From: Clostridiaceae bacterium
Lineage (GTDB): Bacteria; Bacillota; Clostridia; DSM-8532
Direction: 5' to 3'
DNA: 33,895 bases
Assembly (NCBI GenBank): GCA_012518025.1
Contig: JAAYTP010000135.1
Span: forward strand, 1 to 33,895
Within the stretch, counting starts at the first letter, position 1; the number at the start of each line of letters is the position of its first letter. Both the position numbers and the translations under genes were made by a program. Of this stretch, positions 14,959 to 23,432 are shown one piece after another. A model generated the notes under the pieces. That model saw only the letters and a list, made by a program, of their open reading frames with translations, was not told the origin of the DNA and did no database searches.

Positions 14959-15033
14959 GTCCCGTTGGTCTAATGGATAAGACAATGGATTCCGGATCCA
15001 TTAATGCGGGTTCGATTCCTGCACGGGATGCCA
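14959..15033 (+). tRNA. tRNA-Arg (anticodon CCG)
   Basis: A 75-nt cloverleaf with encoded CCA. Acceptor arms GTCCCGT and ACGGGAT pair, with one G-T at the first position. The D stem is GTCT/AGAC. The anticodon stem ATGGA/TCCAT encloses TTCCGGA, with CCG at positions 34-36, which reads CGG codons. The T arm is GCGGG-TTCGATT-CCTGC and the discriminator base is G. It stands alone, with its own promoter and terminator. Confidence 0.95.
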
Positions 15034-15065
15034 AACAGCAAAACAATACACATCAAAGTCCTTTG

Positions 15066-15096
15066 GAGTACAGGTTTGGCTTACCTGTACTCTTTT
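15066..15096 (+). terminator. Rho-independent terminator after tRNA-Arg
   Basis: GAGTACAGGT (15066-15075) pairs perfectly with ACCTGTACTC (15083-15092) around a 7-nt loop TTGGCTT, followed by TTTT. It lies 33 bp after the tRNA and 50 bp before acpS. Confidence 0.9.
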
Positions 15097-15145
15097 ACTA
15101 ACAGGCTGATTCCTAAAAGAAACATATCAACCCTGGAGGTGTTCA

Positions 15146-15535
15146 ATGGGGATTCTGGCAGGTATCGACATTGTGGAGATTGATCGTATAGAGCGCGCCA
15201 TCGACAGAGGCGGCGATGGCTTTATCCGCCGTATTTACACCCCCCGTGAGATTGAGTACTGCGAATCGAAAGGCAAGGCCAGAACCAGCAGCTACGCAGT
15301 TCGGTTCTCCGCCAAGGAGGCAGTATCCAAGGCGCTGGGTACAGGTATTTCCCAGGGCATCTCATTTCAGGATATCGAAGTGGTAAATAACTCCAATGGC
15401 AAGCCCCGGGTGGTTCTCCACGGGGAGGCCGAGAAACGTTTTCATATGCTTTTCGGAATATCCTTGGATGTCAGCCTGACCCATTGCAGGGACTATGCAG
15501 CGGCATACGCAGTGATTCAGACAGAGAAAGGATGA
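15146..15535 (+). CDS. acpS: Holo-[acyl-carrier-protein] synthase
   Basis: This enzyme transfers 4'-phosphopantetheine from CoA to the serine of acyl carrier protein, activating fatty acid synthesis. The 129-residue protein has family length. Mg-binding D8 lies in GIDIVEIDRI and E58 in RFSAKEAVSKALGTG, both hallmarks. The C-terminal block VSLTHCRDYAAAYAV (about residues 110-124) completes the fold. The ATG at 15146 follows CTGGAGGTG. The sbcD-like gene begins 5 bp after its stop, so the two genes and sbcC likely form one operon. Confidence 0.96.
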   Translation: MGILAGIDIVEIDRIERAIDRGGDGFIRRIYTPREIEYCESKGKARTSSYAVRFSAKEAVSKALGTGISQGISFQDIEVVNNSNGKPRVVLHGEAEKRFHMLFGISLDVSLTHCRDYAAAYAVIQTEKG

Positions 15536-15540
15536 TGTCC

Positions 15541-16737
15541 ATGGTCACGGACAGGATCAGATTTCTCCATTGTGCGGATATTCATTTGGACAGCCCCTTT
15601 GGAGGCCGCAGCCTTAAGAACTATACCGAAATGCGCCGGATTGATGTGTGGAAAACTTTTGAGTCCATCATCAGGCTGGCGGAGGATGAACGGATGGATT
15701 TCATTCTGGTCTGCGGTGACCTTTACGAGCATGACTATGCATCAAGAGCCACCATCCAAAGGGTGGGCAGCCTCTTTGAACGGCTGACAATTCCTGTTGT
15801 GGTCCTACCGGGGAATCATGATCCCTATGTGGCCAACTCCTGGTATAAAACATGGAACTGGCCTGGTAATGTGGTTATTCTGAATCATGAAAAACCCTCG
15901 GTCATGCTTGACGGTGTGAACACTTTTATTCATGGCGTAGGCTTTTCAGCCTTCAGGCAGGATACCCCCGACCTTTCAATGATACCCCGGCCTTTTAGTA
16001 ACTGTTTTAATATCTTCATGCTTCACGGTACATTGGATATGAACTTCAGCAGCCGTCCATTTAACCCGGTTTCATCCGGGGAATTGGCCGATTTGGGCTA
16101 TGACTATTACGCCCTGGGGCATTTCCACAACCGTAAAACCGATTTCAGGCTTAAAAATGCCGCAAACCCGGGAAGCCCGGAACCTCTTGGATTCGATGAG
16201 ACCGGGGATCACGGAGTTTTTTTGGTGACCATGGAAAGGGATGAGAATGGTAAAAAGGCGTTGGATATCCGGGAAATCAATCTGGCTCAGAAGAGGTATG
16301 TATGGTTGGACCTTGATATGGCTGCCGTCAGAAGTCAGGAGGAAGCCAGCGCAAGGCTGGGGGAATTGCTCTGCAGCCTCGACCCAGGCCAGGATCTTCC
16401 CAGGGTGATACTAAAGGGGCGAACCCCGCTGGCGGTGGATTGCGAGGCGTTGAAAAAGCCCTGGACGGAGGACTTTCCCTGGCTCCAGATCCTTGATGAA
16501 ACCCGGGATTGCTACGACTATGGAGCCATATCCAGTGAGCAGAACCTTAAAGGAGCTTTTACGCGGGAGATGCTTCAGCGATTAAAAGACTGTGAAGACA
16601 ATGGCGACGAAGAGCAGGCCAAGATCCTCAGCGCTGCTCTGGATCTTGGCATTGAAGCCCTTGAAAAGGGTCGCATAGACGCTCGTTTTGACGGTGGCCT
16701 GTTTAAGGGATCCGACCGGGAAAGGCGGCTGATATGA
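15541..16737 (+). CDS. SbcD/YhaO-like metallophosphoesterase (DNA repair exonuclease subunit)
   Basis: The 398-residue protein is a calcineurin-like phosphoesterase of the Mre11/SbcD type, which with its ATPase partner cuts hairpins and protein-blocked DNA ends. The metal-binding motifs are in order: CADIHLDSP (about residues 10-18), VCGDLYEHD (about 57), PGNHDPY (near 92), MLHGTLD (about 160) and LGHFHNRK (about 195). Start choice: ATGs at 15532, 15535 and 15541 are in frame. GAGAAAGG is 10 nt from 15541 but almost touches the first two, so 15541 is preferred. It overlaps the downstream ATPase gene by 4 bp (ATGA). The length and partner fit the YhaO/YhaN branch rather than classical SbcD/SbcC. 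Confidence 0.92.
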   Translation: MVTDRIRFLHCADIHLDSPFGGRSLKNYTEMRRIDVWKTFESIIRLAEDERMDFILVCGDLYEHDYASRATIQRVGSLFERLTIPVVVLPGNHDPYVANSWYKTWNWPGNVVILNHEKPSVMLDGVNTFIHGVGFSAFRQDTPDLSMIPRPFSNCFNIFMLHGTLDMNFSSRPFNPVSSGELADLGYDYYALGHFHNRKTDFRLKNAANPGSPEPLGFDETGDHGVFLVTMERDENGKKALDIREINLAQKRYVWLDLDMAAVRSQEEASARLGELLCSLDPGQDLPRVILKGRTPLAVDCEALKKPWTEDFPWLQILDETRDCYDYGAISSEQNLKGAFTREMLQRLKDCEDNGDEEQAKILSAALDLGIEALEKGRIDARFDGGLFKGSDRERRLI

Positions 16738-19142
16738 GAATAGGGTTGCTTGACATAAAGGGGTTTGGTAAATTCAGCGATAAACGCATCCGGCCTTCCG
16801 GTGGATTCAACCTGGTTACAGGCTCCAATGAGTCCGGAAAATCCACGTTGGTCGATTTTGTGATGGCAATGCTCTATGGTCTTGGAGGAGGCAAGCGTTC
16901 AAAGAAGGCCTCTATAAGTCACGGAAAGGCATATAAGCCCTGGAACGGGAGCCAGTTTGCGGGTGTACTGGAATATGTACTCGATGATGGATCTGCATAC
17001 AGGGTGGATCGCAATTTTGATAAAGGGCTGACCCATATACACGATGGTATGTCGAGGGACATCACCTCCGGTTTTGCGCTCAGCAGGGATACCGGTCCCA
17101 GATTTGCGGAGGAGCACCTGGGACTCTCTGAGGAGGTATTTGTAAGGAGCGCTCAGATACGTCAGATGCAAACGGCCATGGATCCTGACGGAGCCCGCAT
17201 AATCATGGAGAAGCTGACCAACCTTTCTACCTCCGGGAGTGAGGATCTGTCCCTCAGTCGGGCTCTTGAGGCTTTGGACAATGCCCTTCTGGAAAAGGTT
17301 GGCACGGGAAGATCCACCACAAGACCTCTGGACAGGGTGGAGGCGCGTCTTAAGGAACTGGAGAGCATCAGAGCAGAAATGCTGGAGCAGCATGAGAGAT
17401 ATCTGGATGCATGGTCCATGCTAAAGAGGGAGAAAGAAAGGCTTAAGGATCTGAGGCAAAAACATGATGAACTGAAGATGAAACATAATGCCAATCTGAA
17501 GAACCATCTCAGTGATCTTGCCAGGGAATGCCATGAGTTGGACAGGTCTTTGGAGGAGATGAAAGCCGAACTGGTCCATCTGGAAAAGAAGCTGGAATGC
17601 TCGGGCGTTTTCAGTGAGATGACCGAAAAGGCTATGGAAACTCTTAATGATGTCTGGTATGAGTATAAGGAAATCTATAGACAACTGGAAGAATGGGAAG
17701 CAAGCATTAAAACGCTGGAACAGCAAAACGCTGACCTGAGCCTGAGGCTGGAAAGGCTTCAGCCTGTGAAGGAAAAGGTGGACAGGATAGACAGGTTCTT
17801 AAAGGATCAGGAAAAAGAAGCTGCGGCGACTTCATACCAAGGCCAAAAGCGCGGTGGAGGCATTCCCTTATTTGTACCTGTGATACTTCTAATACTAGCA
17901 GCCGCTATTATGGCTTTGCCTGTATTACTGAACCGGGAAATGGAGATGTCCATGCTTACAGCTGCAGGGGTGTCTGCCCTGGCTGGTATCTTGACAGCCC
18001 TTTTCCGGGGCACGAAAAAGAAAACCGTTTCCATAAGTCCAGCAGATTCGCAGCTTGCATTCCTGCATGAGGTGGGCTTTTCGGGACTCAATGACTACCT
18101 TTCGCAAAAAGAGGAGCTTCAGGGCGTCCTGTCGGGATCAGAGACTTGCAGGAGCGAGCTGGCGGGAGCCCGGATAAAGAAAGATTATCTGTTGGAGAAG
18201 AAGGATGCCCTGCATAAGACCCTTGCATCATGCCTGGACGGGTTCGCATCAGCATCAACTGATCCGGGAATTATGGAAGGTGTTATGGAGGGCTTCAGGG
18301 CAGGATTTAGTCAGTTCAGAGAGAATGACAGGCGTGCCAATGATCTGCGTCAGCGGATTGAAGCCATTGAGGAAAAAAGAAGGTTGATTCTCAGGGAGGC
18401 ATCAGCATTAGCCAAAAAGGAAATAGCCTCTGCCGCCCAGCTGGATGCTGCTGCCTCAGTGATGTCTGGCGGGAGTTCCGAACCTGAATCTGCCATGGGT
18501 CAGGAAGATGTGTCGGAGCATCAGATCCGGGAGACAGAAGAGGAGATTAAAAACTGTGAGATCCGTATTGGCAGTCTGAAAGCACGGCTGGAAAGAGCAC
18601 CCTCCCAGGGGGATCTTGCAGATGTTGAGGAAGAGGTCAGCCAGCTTCAGGAGAAAAAACGCCACTTGGAACTGGCCGGCAGGAGCATCCGGGCCGCCCG
18701 GGATGTATTGCTGGAGGTGGGTTCCCGCCTCCAGATGAATTATACTGCCATGCTTAACGATGAGATGGGAAGGTTCATTTCCGTGATCACCGGTGGCAGG
18801 TATCAGAGCATAAAAACCGATCCGGAAGGACGGTTGTATCTTGAGGTTCCTGAATGTGAGGAGCTTGTGCCGGTGGCCAGGCTCAGTTCCGGAACCATAG
18901 ATCAGGTCTATTTATCCATGCGTCTTGCGGCTCTTGCCCTGATGGAAAGAGGGAAGGAAACCATTCCCCTGTTCTTGGATGAGCCCTTCCTTCAGTATGA
19001 CGAGGAGAGGACTCTTATGGCTTTTAAGCTGCTGCGGGAAGCCTCAGCCAACAGGCAGGTGTTCTTCATGACCAGCCACAGCCGCGAGGTTGAACTGGCC
19101 AAAGAGATATGGGGCGACGGGCTGAATCTTATTGAGCTATAG
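16734..19142 (+). CDS. SbcC/YhaN-like SMC-type ATPase with central membrane hairpin
   Basis: The 802-residue protein is a Rad50/SbcC-type ATPase partner of the upstream nuclease. Walker A is GSNESGKST (G30-T38). A long coiled coil occupies about residues 200-375. The ABC signature LSSGTIDQVYLSMRLAAL lies near 717, and Walker B IPLFLDEPFLQYDEERT near 745, with a D-loop and an H-loop-like TSHSRE near 785. Two hydrophobic segments (about 377-400 and 407-424) sit where the Rad50 zinc hook would be. No CxxC hook is seen. YhaN-like proteins are known to carry such central membrane segments. It overlaps the nuclease gene by 4 bp. Its 3' end is followed by two repeat elements. Confidence 0.9.
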   Translation: MRIGLLDIKGFGKFSDKRIRPSGGFNLVTGSNESGKSTLVDFVMAMLYGLGGGKRSKKASISHGKAYKPWNGSQFAGVLEYVLDDGSAYRVDRNFDKGLTHIHDGMSRDITSGFALSRDTGPRFAEEHLGLSEEVFVRSAQIRQMQTAMDPDGARIIMEKLTNLSTSGSEDLSLSRALEALDNALLEKVGTGRSTTRPLDRVEARLKELESIRAEMLEQHERYLDAWSMLKREKERLKDLRQKHDELKMKHNANLKNHLSDLARECHELDRSLEEMKAELVHLEKKLECSGVFSEMTEKAMETLNDVWYEYKEIYRQLEEWEASIKTLEQQNADLSLRLERLQPVKEKVDRIDRFLKDQEKEAAATSYQGQKRGGGIPLFVPVILLILAAAIMALPVLLNREMEMSMLTAAGVSALAGILTALFRGTKKKTVSISPADSQLAFLHEVGFSGLNDYLSQKEELQGVLSGSETCRSELAGARIKKDYLLEKKDALHKTLASCLDGFASASTDPGIMEGVMEGFRAGFSQFRENDRRANDLRQRIEAIEEKRRLILREASALAKKEIASAAQLDAAASVMSGGSSEPESAMGQEDVSEHQIRETEEEIKNCEIRIGSLKARLERAPSQGDLADVEEEVSQLQEKKRHLELAGRSIRAARDVLLEVGSRLQMNYTAMLNDEMGRFISVITGGRYQSIKTDPEGRLYLEVPECEELVPVARLSSGTIDQVYLSMRLAALALMERGKETIPLFLDEPFLQYDEERTLMAFKLLREASANRQVFFMTSHSREVELAKEIWGDGLNLIEL

Positions 19143-19191
19143 CCTATTTCGGGGATTCCTTATTGTCTTTGCGAACAGAGCGCTTTCCTTC

Positions 19192-19266
19192 TGTCATTGC
19201 GAGGAGAGAAACAACGAAGCAATCTCCGAGATTGCCCCGCTCCACTCCATTCCGCTTGCAATGACA
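19192..19266. repeat. Palindromic dispersed intergenic repeat (GTCATTGCGAGG family)
   Basis: A 75-bp element with inverted ends TGTCATTGC (19192-19200) and GCAATGACA (19258-19266), and the inner motifs GAAGCAATCTC and GAGATTGC. Elements with this sequence are scattered in many unrelated bacteria; their translation gives the familiar spurious CHCEERNNEAI peptide. It looks like a non-coding MITE/REP-like repeat. A decayed copy lies at 7650-7689. Confidence 0.85.
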
Positions 19267-19310
19267 CAGAGGGAAATGCTTCTCAAAATTCTATATTCTA
19301 TATTGTTAAC

Positions 19311-19356
19311 AAAGGGACAGTACTTTTTGCAAATGGGACAAAAGAACTGTCCCTTT
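19311..19356. repeat. GGGACAGT-type inverted repeat
   Basis: AAAGGGACAGT (19311-19321) and ACTGTCCCTTT (19346-19356) are exact reverse complements around a 24-nt centre holding TGGGACA. This kind of hairpin repeat recurs between genes in clostridial genomes. It could also end transcription of the sbcC-like gene, though no long T-run follows. Confidence 0.75.
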
Positions 19357-19424
19357 AGTCTCTTTTATATTTTCGGCATAATACAGGATTTATCATGAAA
19401 GAATAGCAAAGAGGTGAAATGGTC

Positions 19425-19874
19425 ATGAAATTCAGAAAAATCATTGTCATCTTTGCACTCTTTGTTGGTCTTTTCATAGTGCTGTATCCGGGCCAGGCAC
19501 AGAACTCCAGCGGCCGGGTAAGCGATGTGCAGCTGCTTGCCCGGGCTATCAACGGCGAAGCACGTGGAGAACCTTACGAGGGGCAGGTGGCGGTTGGAGC
19601 AGTCATCCTCAATCGAGTCAAGGACTCCAGATTTCCCAATTCAATAGCCGGCGTCATCTACCAGCCAGGAGCTTTTACAGCTGTCAGCGACGGTCAGATA
19701 AATGTGCCCATTGATCCCAACAGCACAGTGGTGAAGGCTGCTCAGGATGCCCTCAATGGCTGGGATCCCACCTATGGTTGCCTGTATTACTGGAATCCGG
19801 CTACAGCAACCAGTAAATGGATCTGGTCAAGACAGATCGTGACTAAGATCGGCAAGCATAATTTCGGCAAATAA
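19425..19874 (+). CDS. sleB: Spore cortex-lytic enzyme SleB-like (Hydrolase_2 domain)
   Basis: SleB is a germination lytic transglycosylase that cleaves cortex peptidoglycan containing muramic-delta-lactam. The 149-residue protein has an N-terminal signal or anchor segment (about residues 5-21) and then only the catalytic domain, with ARAINGEARGEPYEGQVAVG (about 39-58; E45 the likely catalytic Glu), AVILNRVKDSRFP, YQPGAFTAVSDG and YYWNPATATSKWIW. Full-length Bacillus SleB also carries an N-terminal peptidoglycan-binding domain, which is absent here. I chose ATG 19425, about 8 nt after GAGGTGA, over ATG 19419. It lies 22 bp upstream of ypeB, the standard pairing. Confidence 0.9.
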   Translation: MKFRKIIVIFALFVGLFIVLYPGQAQNSSGRVSDVQLLARAINGEARGEPYEGQVAVGAVILNRVKDSRFPNSIAGVIYQPGAFTAVSDGQINVPIDPNSTVVKAAQDALNGWDPTYGCLYYWNPATATSKWIWSRQIVTKIGKHNFGK

Positions 19875-19896
19875 ATGGATGGAGAGGAGATAGACC

Positions 19897-21333
19897 ATGG
19901 ATTATGACGAGAAGGAATACATTCTGGAAAATCGCAGAGAACGCCGTGTTTCAGAGCATGAGAGGGACGAAAGCCCCGGGTATCATGCCAGGAACAAAGC
20001 AAAGAATGTGGTAATAGCCATACTTGCTCTGACCACCCTGTTCGGAGCCTACCAGTACCACCGGGCAGTTCTGCTGCGCCGCCAGTTGGACGCCCAGTAC
20101 AATAGGGCTTTTTATGAAATGACAGGGTATGTCCAGGATATGGAGGTGTTGCTGTCAAAGGCTATGCTGACTTCTTCTCCCCAAAAGGCCGCAGACATTT
20201 TAAAGGATATCTGGCATCGTGCCGAGTTGGTTTCCACCAACCTGGGTCAGTTGCCAGTGCAACAGGGTGCTCTGGTGAACACCCAAAAATTCATCAGCCA
20301 GGTGGGGGACTATGCCAAGACCCTTAACGGTCAGAATGTTAAGGGGCAGGTCATGAACCAGGATCAGATGGACACAATCAAAAGCCTTCATCAGTATGCG
20401 GTTTCCCTCAATGATAATCTGGACAAATTCCACGGTGAGCTGTCGGCGGGAACCATGAAGTGGGAGAACCTGGCCGGGGGCGGCGCCAAGCTCTTTTCAA
20501 AGTCCGATGTGGAAGTGCCCATGAGCATTTCCAACATTGACGGAACCTTCGAAGAGATGCCGACCCTGATCTATGACGGCCCGTTTTCGGAGCATATGAC
20601 CAACCAGAAGGCTCTTGGCCTCTCAGGAGAAAACGTGTCGGAGGATCAGGCCATAGAAAACCTGGGCAAGCTCTTTGGGAAGGAGAATATACGCAACATA
20701 CAGAAGGTTTCAGACAACAAGAACGGTGTCATTGATACCTATAATTTCAGTTTTGAGTTGGAAGGCAAGAAGGAAAAAAGTGTGGCCGAAGCTGATGTTT
20801 CTGTCGTGGGCGGCAGGGTGGTCTGGTTCCTGTACAACCGTGATGTGGGGGATGTGGAGCTTGATATCGACAAGGCAAAGGAGATAGGAAAGCAGTTCCT
20901 CGAAAAGAGCGGTTTCAAGAATATGAGGGACACCTATTATACCGAACAGCAAGGGGTTGCCACCATCAACTATGCCTACGAACAGGACGGGGTTACTGTA
21001 TATGCCGACCTTGTAAAGGTTAAGGTAGCATTGGACAACGGGGAGATAGTAGGGTTTGAAAGCAAGGGATATCTCATGAGCCACAGGGAGAGGGATATAC
21101 CCACGCCGGTTCTCTCTGAGGCCGAGGCGCTCCGGAAGGTTGCCAGGAAAGAAAACATCGTTTCCACAGGGCTTGCCATCATCCCCACAGACTATGGCAG
21201 TGAACTGTTCTGCTATGAATTCAAGGGAAAGCTCGATGATCAGGACTTCTTGGTATATATTAACGCAATAACCGGAGAAGAGGAGGATATTCTGCTTATC
21301 ATCAACTCAGAAGAGGGAATACTGACCATGTAG
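19897..21333 (+). CDS. ypeB: Germination protein YpeB
   Basis: YpeB is required for SleB to accumulate and stay inactive in the spore inner membrane until germination. The 478-residue protein has a charged N terminus, one membrane segment (about residues 37-54, NVVIAILALTTLFGAYQY), an extended helical region with YNRAFYEMTGYVQDMEVLLSKAM, then C-terminal PepSY-like repeats. The motifs TLIYDGPFSEHM, ADVSVVGGRVVWFLYNRDV and YVNAITGEE-like YINAITGEEEDILLI are typical of YpeB. The ATG has GGAGAGGAGA upstream. It is in an operon with sleB and ends at a hairpin shared with the convergent dnaI-like gene. Confidence 0.93.
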   Translation: MDYDEKEYILENRRERRVSEHERDESPGYHARNKAKNVVIAILALTTLFGAYQYHRAVLLRRQLDAQYNRAFYEMTGYVQDMEVLLSKAMLTSSPQKAADILKDIWHRAELVSTNLGQLPVQQGALVNTQKFISQVGDYAKTLNGQNVKGQVMNQDQMDTIKSLHQYAVSLNDNLDKFHGELSAGTMKWENLAGGGAKLFSKSDVEVPMSISNIDGTFEEMPTLIYDGPFSEHMTNQKALGLSGENVSEDQAIENLGKLFGKENIRNIQKVSDNKNGVIDTYNFSFELEGKKEKSVAEADVSVVGGRVVWFLYNRDVGDVELDIDKAKEIGKQFLEKSGFKNMRDTYYTEQQGVATINYAYEQDGVTVYADLVKVKVALDNGEIVGFESKGYLMSHRERDIPTPVLSEAEALRKVARKENIVSTGLAIIPTDYGSELFCYEFKGKLDDQDFLVYINAITGEEEDILLIINSEEGILTM

Positions 21334-21355
21334 ATGTGCCAGTTCTTAAATAGGG

Positions 21356-21383
21356 AGCGGCAGGGAATAAGCCCTTGCCGCTT
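21356..21383. terminator. Bidirectional terminator between ypeB and the dnaI-like gene
   Basis: AGCGGCAGGG (21356-21365) pairs with CCCTTGCCGCTT (21372-21383), with one bulged T and the loop AATAAG. It sits between two convergent genes (stops at 21333 and 21393). The T-run on the plus side is weak (CTTCGCTTTCATT). Confidence 0.6.
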
Positions 21384-21392
21384 CGCTTTCAT

Positions 21393-22409
21393 TCAGCAAA
21401 ATTTTTTAAGGATGCGTATGTCATCACCGAAGAATTTAATAGGTTCGAATTCCCCCAGGATCCTGGAGGCAATGCGCTCATTATAGGCCTGGTATATTTG
21501 TTTTAAGTCTAAATTGGACGAGATAATTGTACGGGCCATATGGTGGCTGGCTCTGGTCTTACGTGCCTCCAGAAGAGTCAAAAACTCAGCATACCGGGCA
21601 TCGCTGGCAGGCTCGGTTCCAAGATCATCCAATATCAAGAGCTGGGTTTCCACAAGATCCCGGTATGTGGCATCCAATTCGCTGTCATCAGGGGAAAAGC
21701 GCGCCCTTCGGATCACATCGAACAGGACGGGGGCTGACAGGTAAAGGACGGTATACCCCCTCTTAAGCAGTTCAAGGCCTGTGGATTTTGCCATGAAGGT
21801 CTTGCCGGTGCCAACTGCGCCATAAAAATAGAGATTGGACTGACCTGGATCCATGAAGTTCTCAATGAAGGCCAGGCACCGATCCCTGATGGCCATGATC
21901 TGATCCCGCGGTGAAATATCCGAGCCATAGCGCTTTTTGTCGGGTTTGTCATCATAGAGGCTTTCATCAAAGTATTTAAAGCCCGTCATGCCATCATCAA
22001 GAATATTTGAAACCTGATAGAGCTTTTCAAGGTAGAGCTGGCGATAGCAAACGCAAGGTTGTGTTTCAAGGGAATCCTGCCCGGTGATAAGTCCCGTATC
22101 CCCACAGATCCTGCAGGTGAAGCGGGGCTCCAGAAAATCCGCCGGATAGCCATTGTTTAAAAGGAGCTTTTCCTTTTCCTTTTTTAATTCGGTGATACGT
22201 CTGGCCAGAGCTTCAGCATCAGCTACACCCGAATCGCCGCGTATAACCATCCGGGCATGGTGAATACCCTCCAGTGTTATTTTCTGATCCAGGACTGCAA
22301 GTTCCGGTATTCTGGCCCAAGCCTCGGCCTTTCTTTGATCCAGATCTGCTCTTGCCCTGTCACGTCTTGCTTCAAGGATTACTTTGATCTCCCGATTAAT
22401 CCGGACCAT
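21393..22409 (-). CDS. DnaI/DnaC-type replicative helicase loader (AAA+ ATPase)
   Basis: This 338-residue AAA+ ATPase would load the replicative helicase onto primed DNA. The N terminus is a charged helical region (helicase-binding). Four cysteines at 99, 102, 119 and 121 form a zinc-binding site of the DnaI type. Walker A is G197-A-V-G-T-G-K-T204 and Walker B is LLILDDLG (D261, D262). The C-terminal block TIISSNLDLKQI and the arginine-finger segment ERIASRILGEFEPI are as in DnaC/DnaI. It starts inside the end of the dnaD-like gene (14-bp overlap) with AGAGG very near the ATG, so it is probably translated by coupling. The pair is common in clostridia. Confidence 0.92.
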   Translation of the reverse strand: MVRINREIKVILEARRDRARADLDQRKAEAWARIPELAVLDQKITLEGIHHARMVIRGDSGVADAEALARRITELKKEKEKLLLNNGYPADFLEPRFTCRICGDTGLITGQDSLETQPCVCYRQLYLEKLYQVSNILDDGMTGFKYFDESLYDDKPDKKRYGSDISPRDQIMAIRDRCLAFIENFMDPGQSNLYFYGAVGTGKTFMAKSTGLELLKRGYTVLYLSAPVLFDVIRRARFSPDDSELDATYRDLVETQLLILDDLGTEPASDARYAEFLTLLEARKTRASHHMARTIISSNLDLKQIYQAYNERIASRILGEFEPIKFFGDDIRILKKFC

Positions 22410-23394
22410 TGCCTCTGTCCTTTCCTTTCACTGATACATTGTCAAGCATATCGAAGAATGCATCGTCATAGGATCTCTGCGTGAAGGCACTTCTGCGGGA
22501 TGCGGTTTCTGCAGCCTTCTTGCCGCTCTTTGACGCCGCTGCCTGGGAGGCGGCCAGGATCTGATCCTTTGTCCTCAGCCCGTCATTGAACCAGCCCTTT
22601 AACACTCCATGGATATATCTGAAATTGGGGTTGGTCTTTCCCGTGGTCTTTTCCAGCGCCAGGTCAATGATATCCATATCGAAGCCATACTCATAAATCC
22701 ATGTTTCCAGATAGCGCTCTTCATAGGATGTCAGCTTTCTGCCCAGCCGGAGCTTTCTTGCAATCCGGCTTCCCAGTTCATTTACCTTTTCCATCTTCTC
22801 CATGTATTTTTCCAGTTCCCAATGGTTTGTAATGCCACGGTCTGACCAGGTTGAGGCTACTTTCTCTATGTATTTGGCATTGAGGGCGTTGCGGTCATAG
22901 CAGTATTTGAACAGAGAAACCATGACATCCTCATCAAATTTGAAGGTTTCAAACCAATGGTCTATGGTGGTGTACCAGGTTGATGACATGAGCCCCTGAA
23001 AGAACATCTTGTTGATGGAATCCACGCACTGGTTCCTCTTAATGTTTATGGAGGTGCGGGAAACAGCCTCGTCGGCATCGGAGGAGGTCTTTTCGCGGTA
23101 GAGCTTGCTGATCTCACGTTCCTTCAGATCAATTATGGTGATGACCTGAGGGGTTTTGATGATGAGGCCCTCTCTCTCCAGCATGGTGAAGGCGGTATCA
23201 ATCGATTCCACACTCATCCCCATCTTGGCGGCAATATCGTCAGGTCGTGCTTCTTTTCCGTATTTACTCAGAAAAACACAGTACAGATAAACCTTCACAG
23301 CATCTGATGGGAGAGTTGGCATGATGTCGCCGATAAAAATATCCGGCACCAATGTATCGGAAAACAATATATCCTTAATCGCTTCGAATTGCAT
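22396..23394 (-). CDS. DnaD/DnaB-domain replication initiation protein
   Basis: The 332-residue protein belongs to the DnaD/DnaB primosome family, which remodels origin DNA and helps load the helicase. The N-terminal 100 residues form a winged-helix-like domain (LPSDAVKVYLYCVFLSKYG, then IAAKMGMSVESIDTAFTMLEREGLI, split here at residue boundaries). Two DnaB_2-type repeats follow at about 140-215 and 225-290; the second contains YIHGVLKGWFNDGLRTKDQI, close to the family YxxxIxxxW signature. The C-terminal tail is polar. The ATG has AAGGGGTG 5 nt upstream. It is the first gene of the minus-strand pair with the dnaI-like loader. Confidence 0.9.
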   Translation of the reverse strand: MQFEAIKDILFSDTLVPDIFIGDIMPTLPSDAVKVYLYCVFLSKYGKEARPDDIAAKMGMSVESIDTAFTMLEREGLIIKTPQVITIIDLKEREISKLYREKTSSDADEAVSRTSINIKRNQCVDSINKMFFQGLMSSTWYTTIDHWFETFKFDEDVMVSLFKYCYDRNALNAKYIEKVASTWSDRGITNHWELEKYMEKMEKVNELGSRIARKLRLGRKLTSYEERYLETWIYEYGFDMDIIDLALEKTTGKTNPNFRYIHGVLKGWFNDGLRTKDQILAASQAAASKSGKKAAETASRRSAFTQRSYDDAFFDMLDNVSVKGKDRGNGPD

Positions 23395-23423
23395 TAGCGC
23401 ACCCCTTACTAAACAGTAAATTA

Positions 23424-23432
23424 ATTATAGCA
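23424..23432 (-). promoter_or_regulatory. Extended -10 promoter of the dnaD-dnaI pair
   Basis: On the minus strand, TGCTATAAT is an exact extended -10 element, about 30 bp before the dnaD-like ATG. No good -35 is seen. A short inverted repeat TTACT-AAAC-AGTAA (about 23407-23420) lies over the transcription start and might be an operator. Confidence 0.65.

Noticed and set aside
19377-19383. CATAATA as a sigma-G -10 element for sleB-ypeB
   Set aside because: The -10 fits, but no sigma-G -35 is present 17-18 bp upstream.
19132-19398. An 88-codon open frame after the sbcC-like gene
   Set aside because: It starts inside the preceding gene and its translation is dominated by the CHCEER-type peptide of a known non-coding repeat and by the GGGACAGT repeat.
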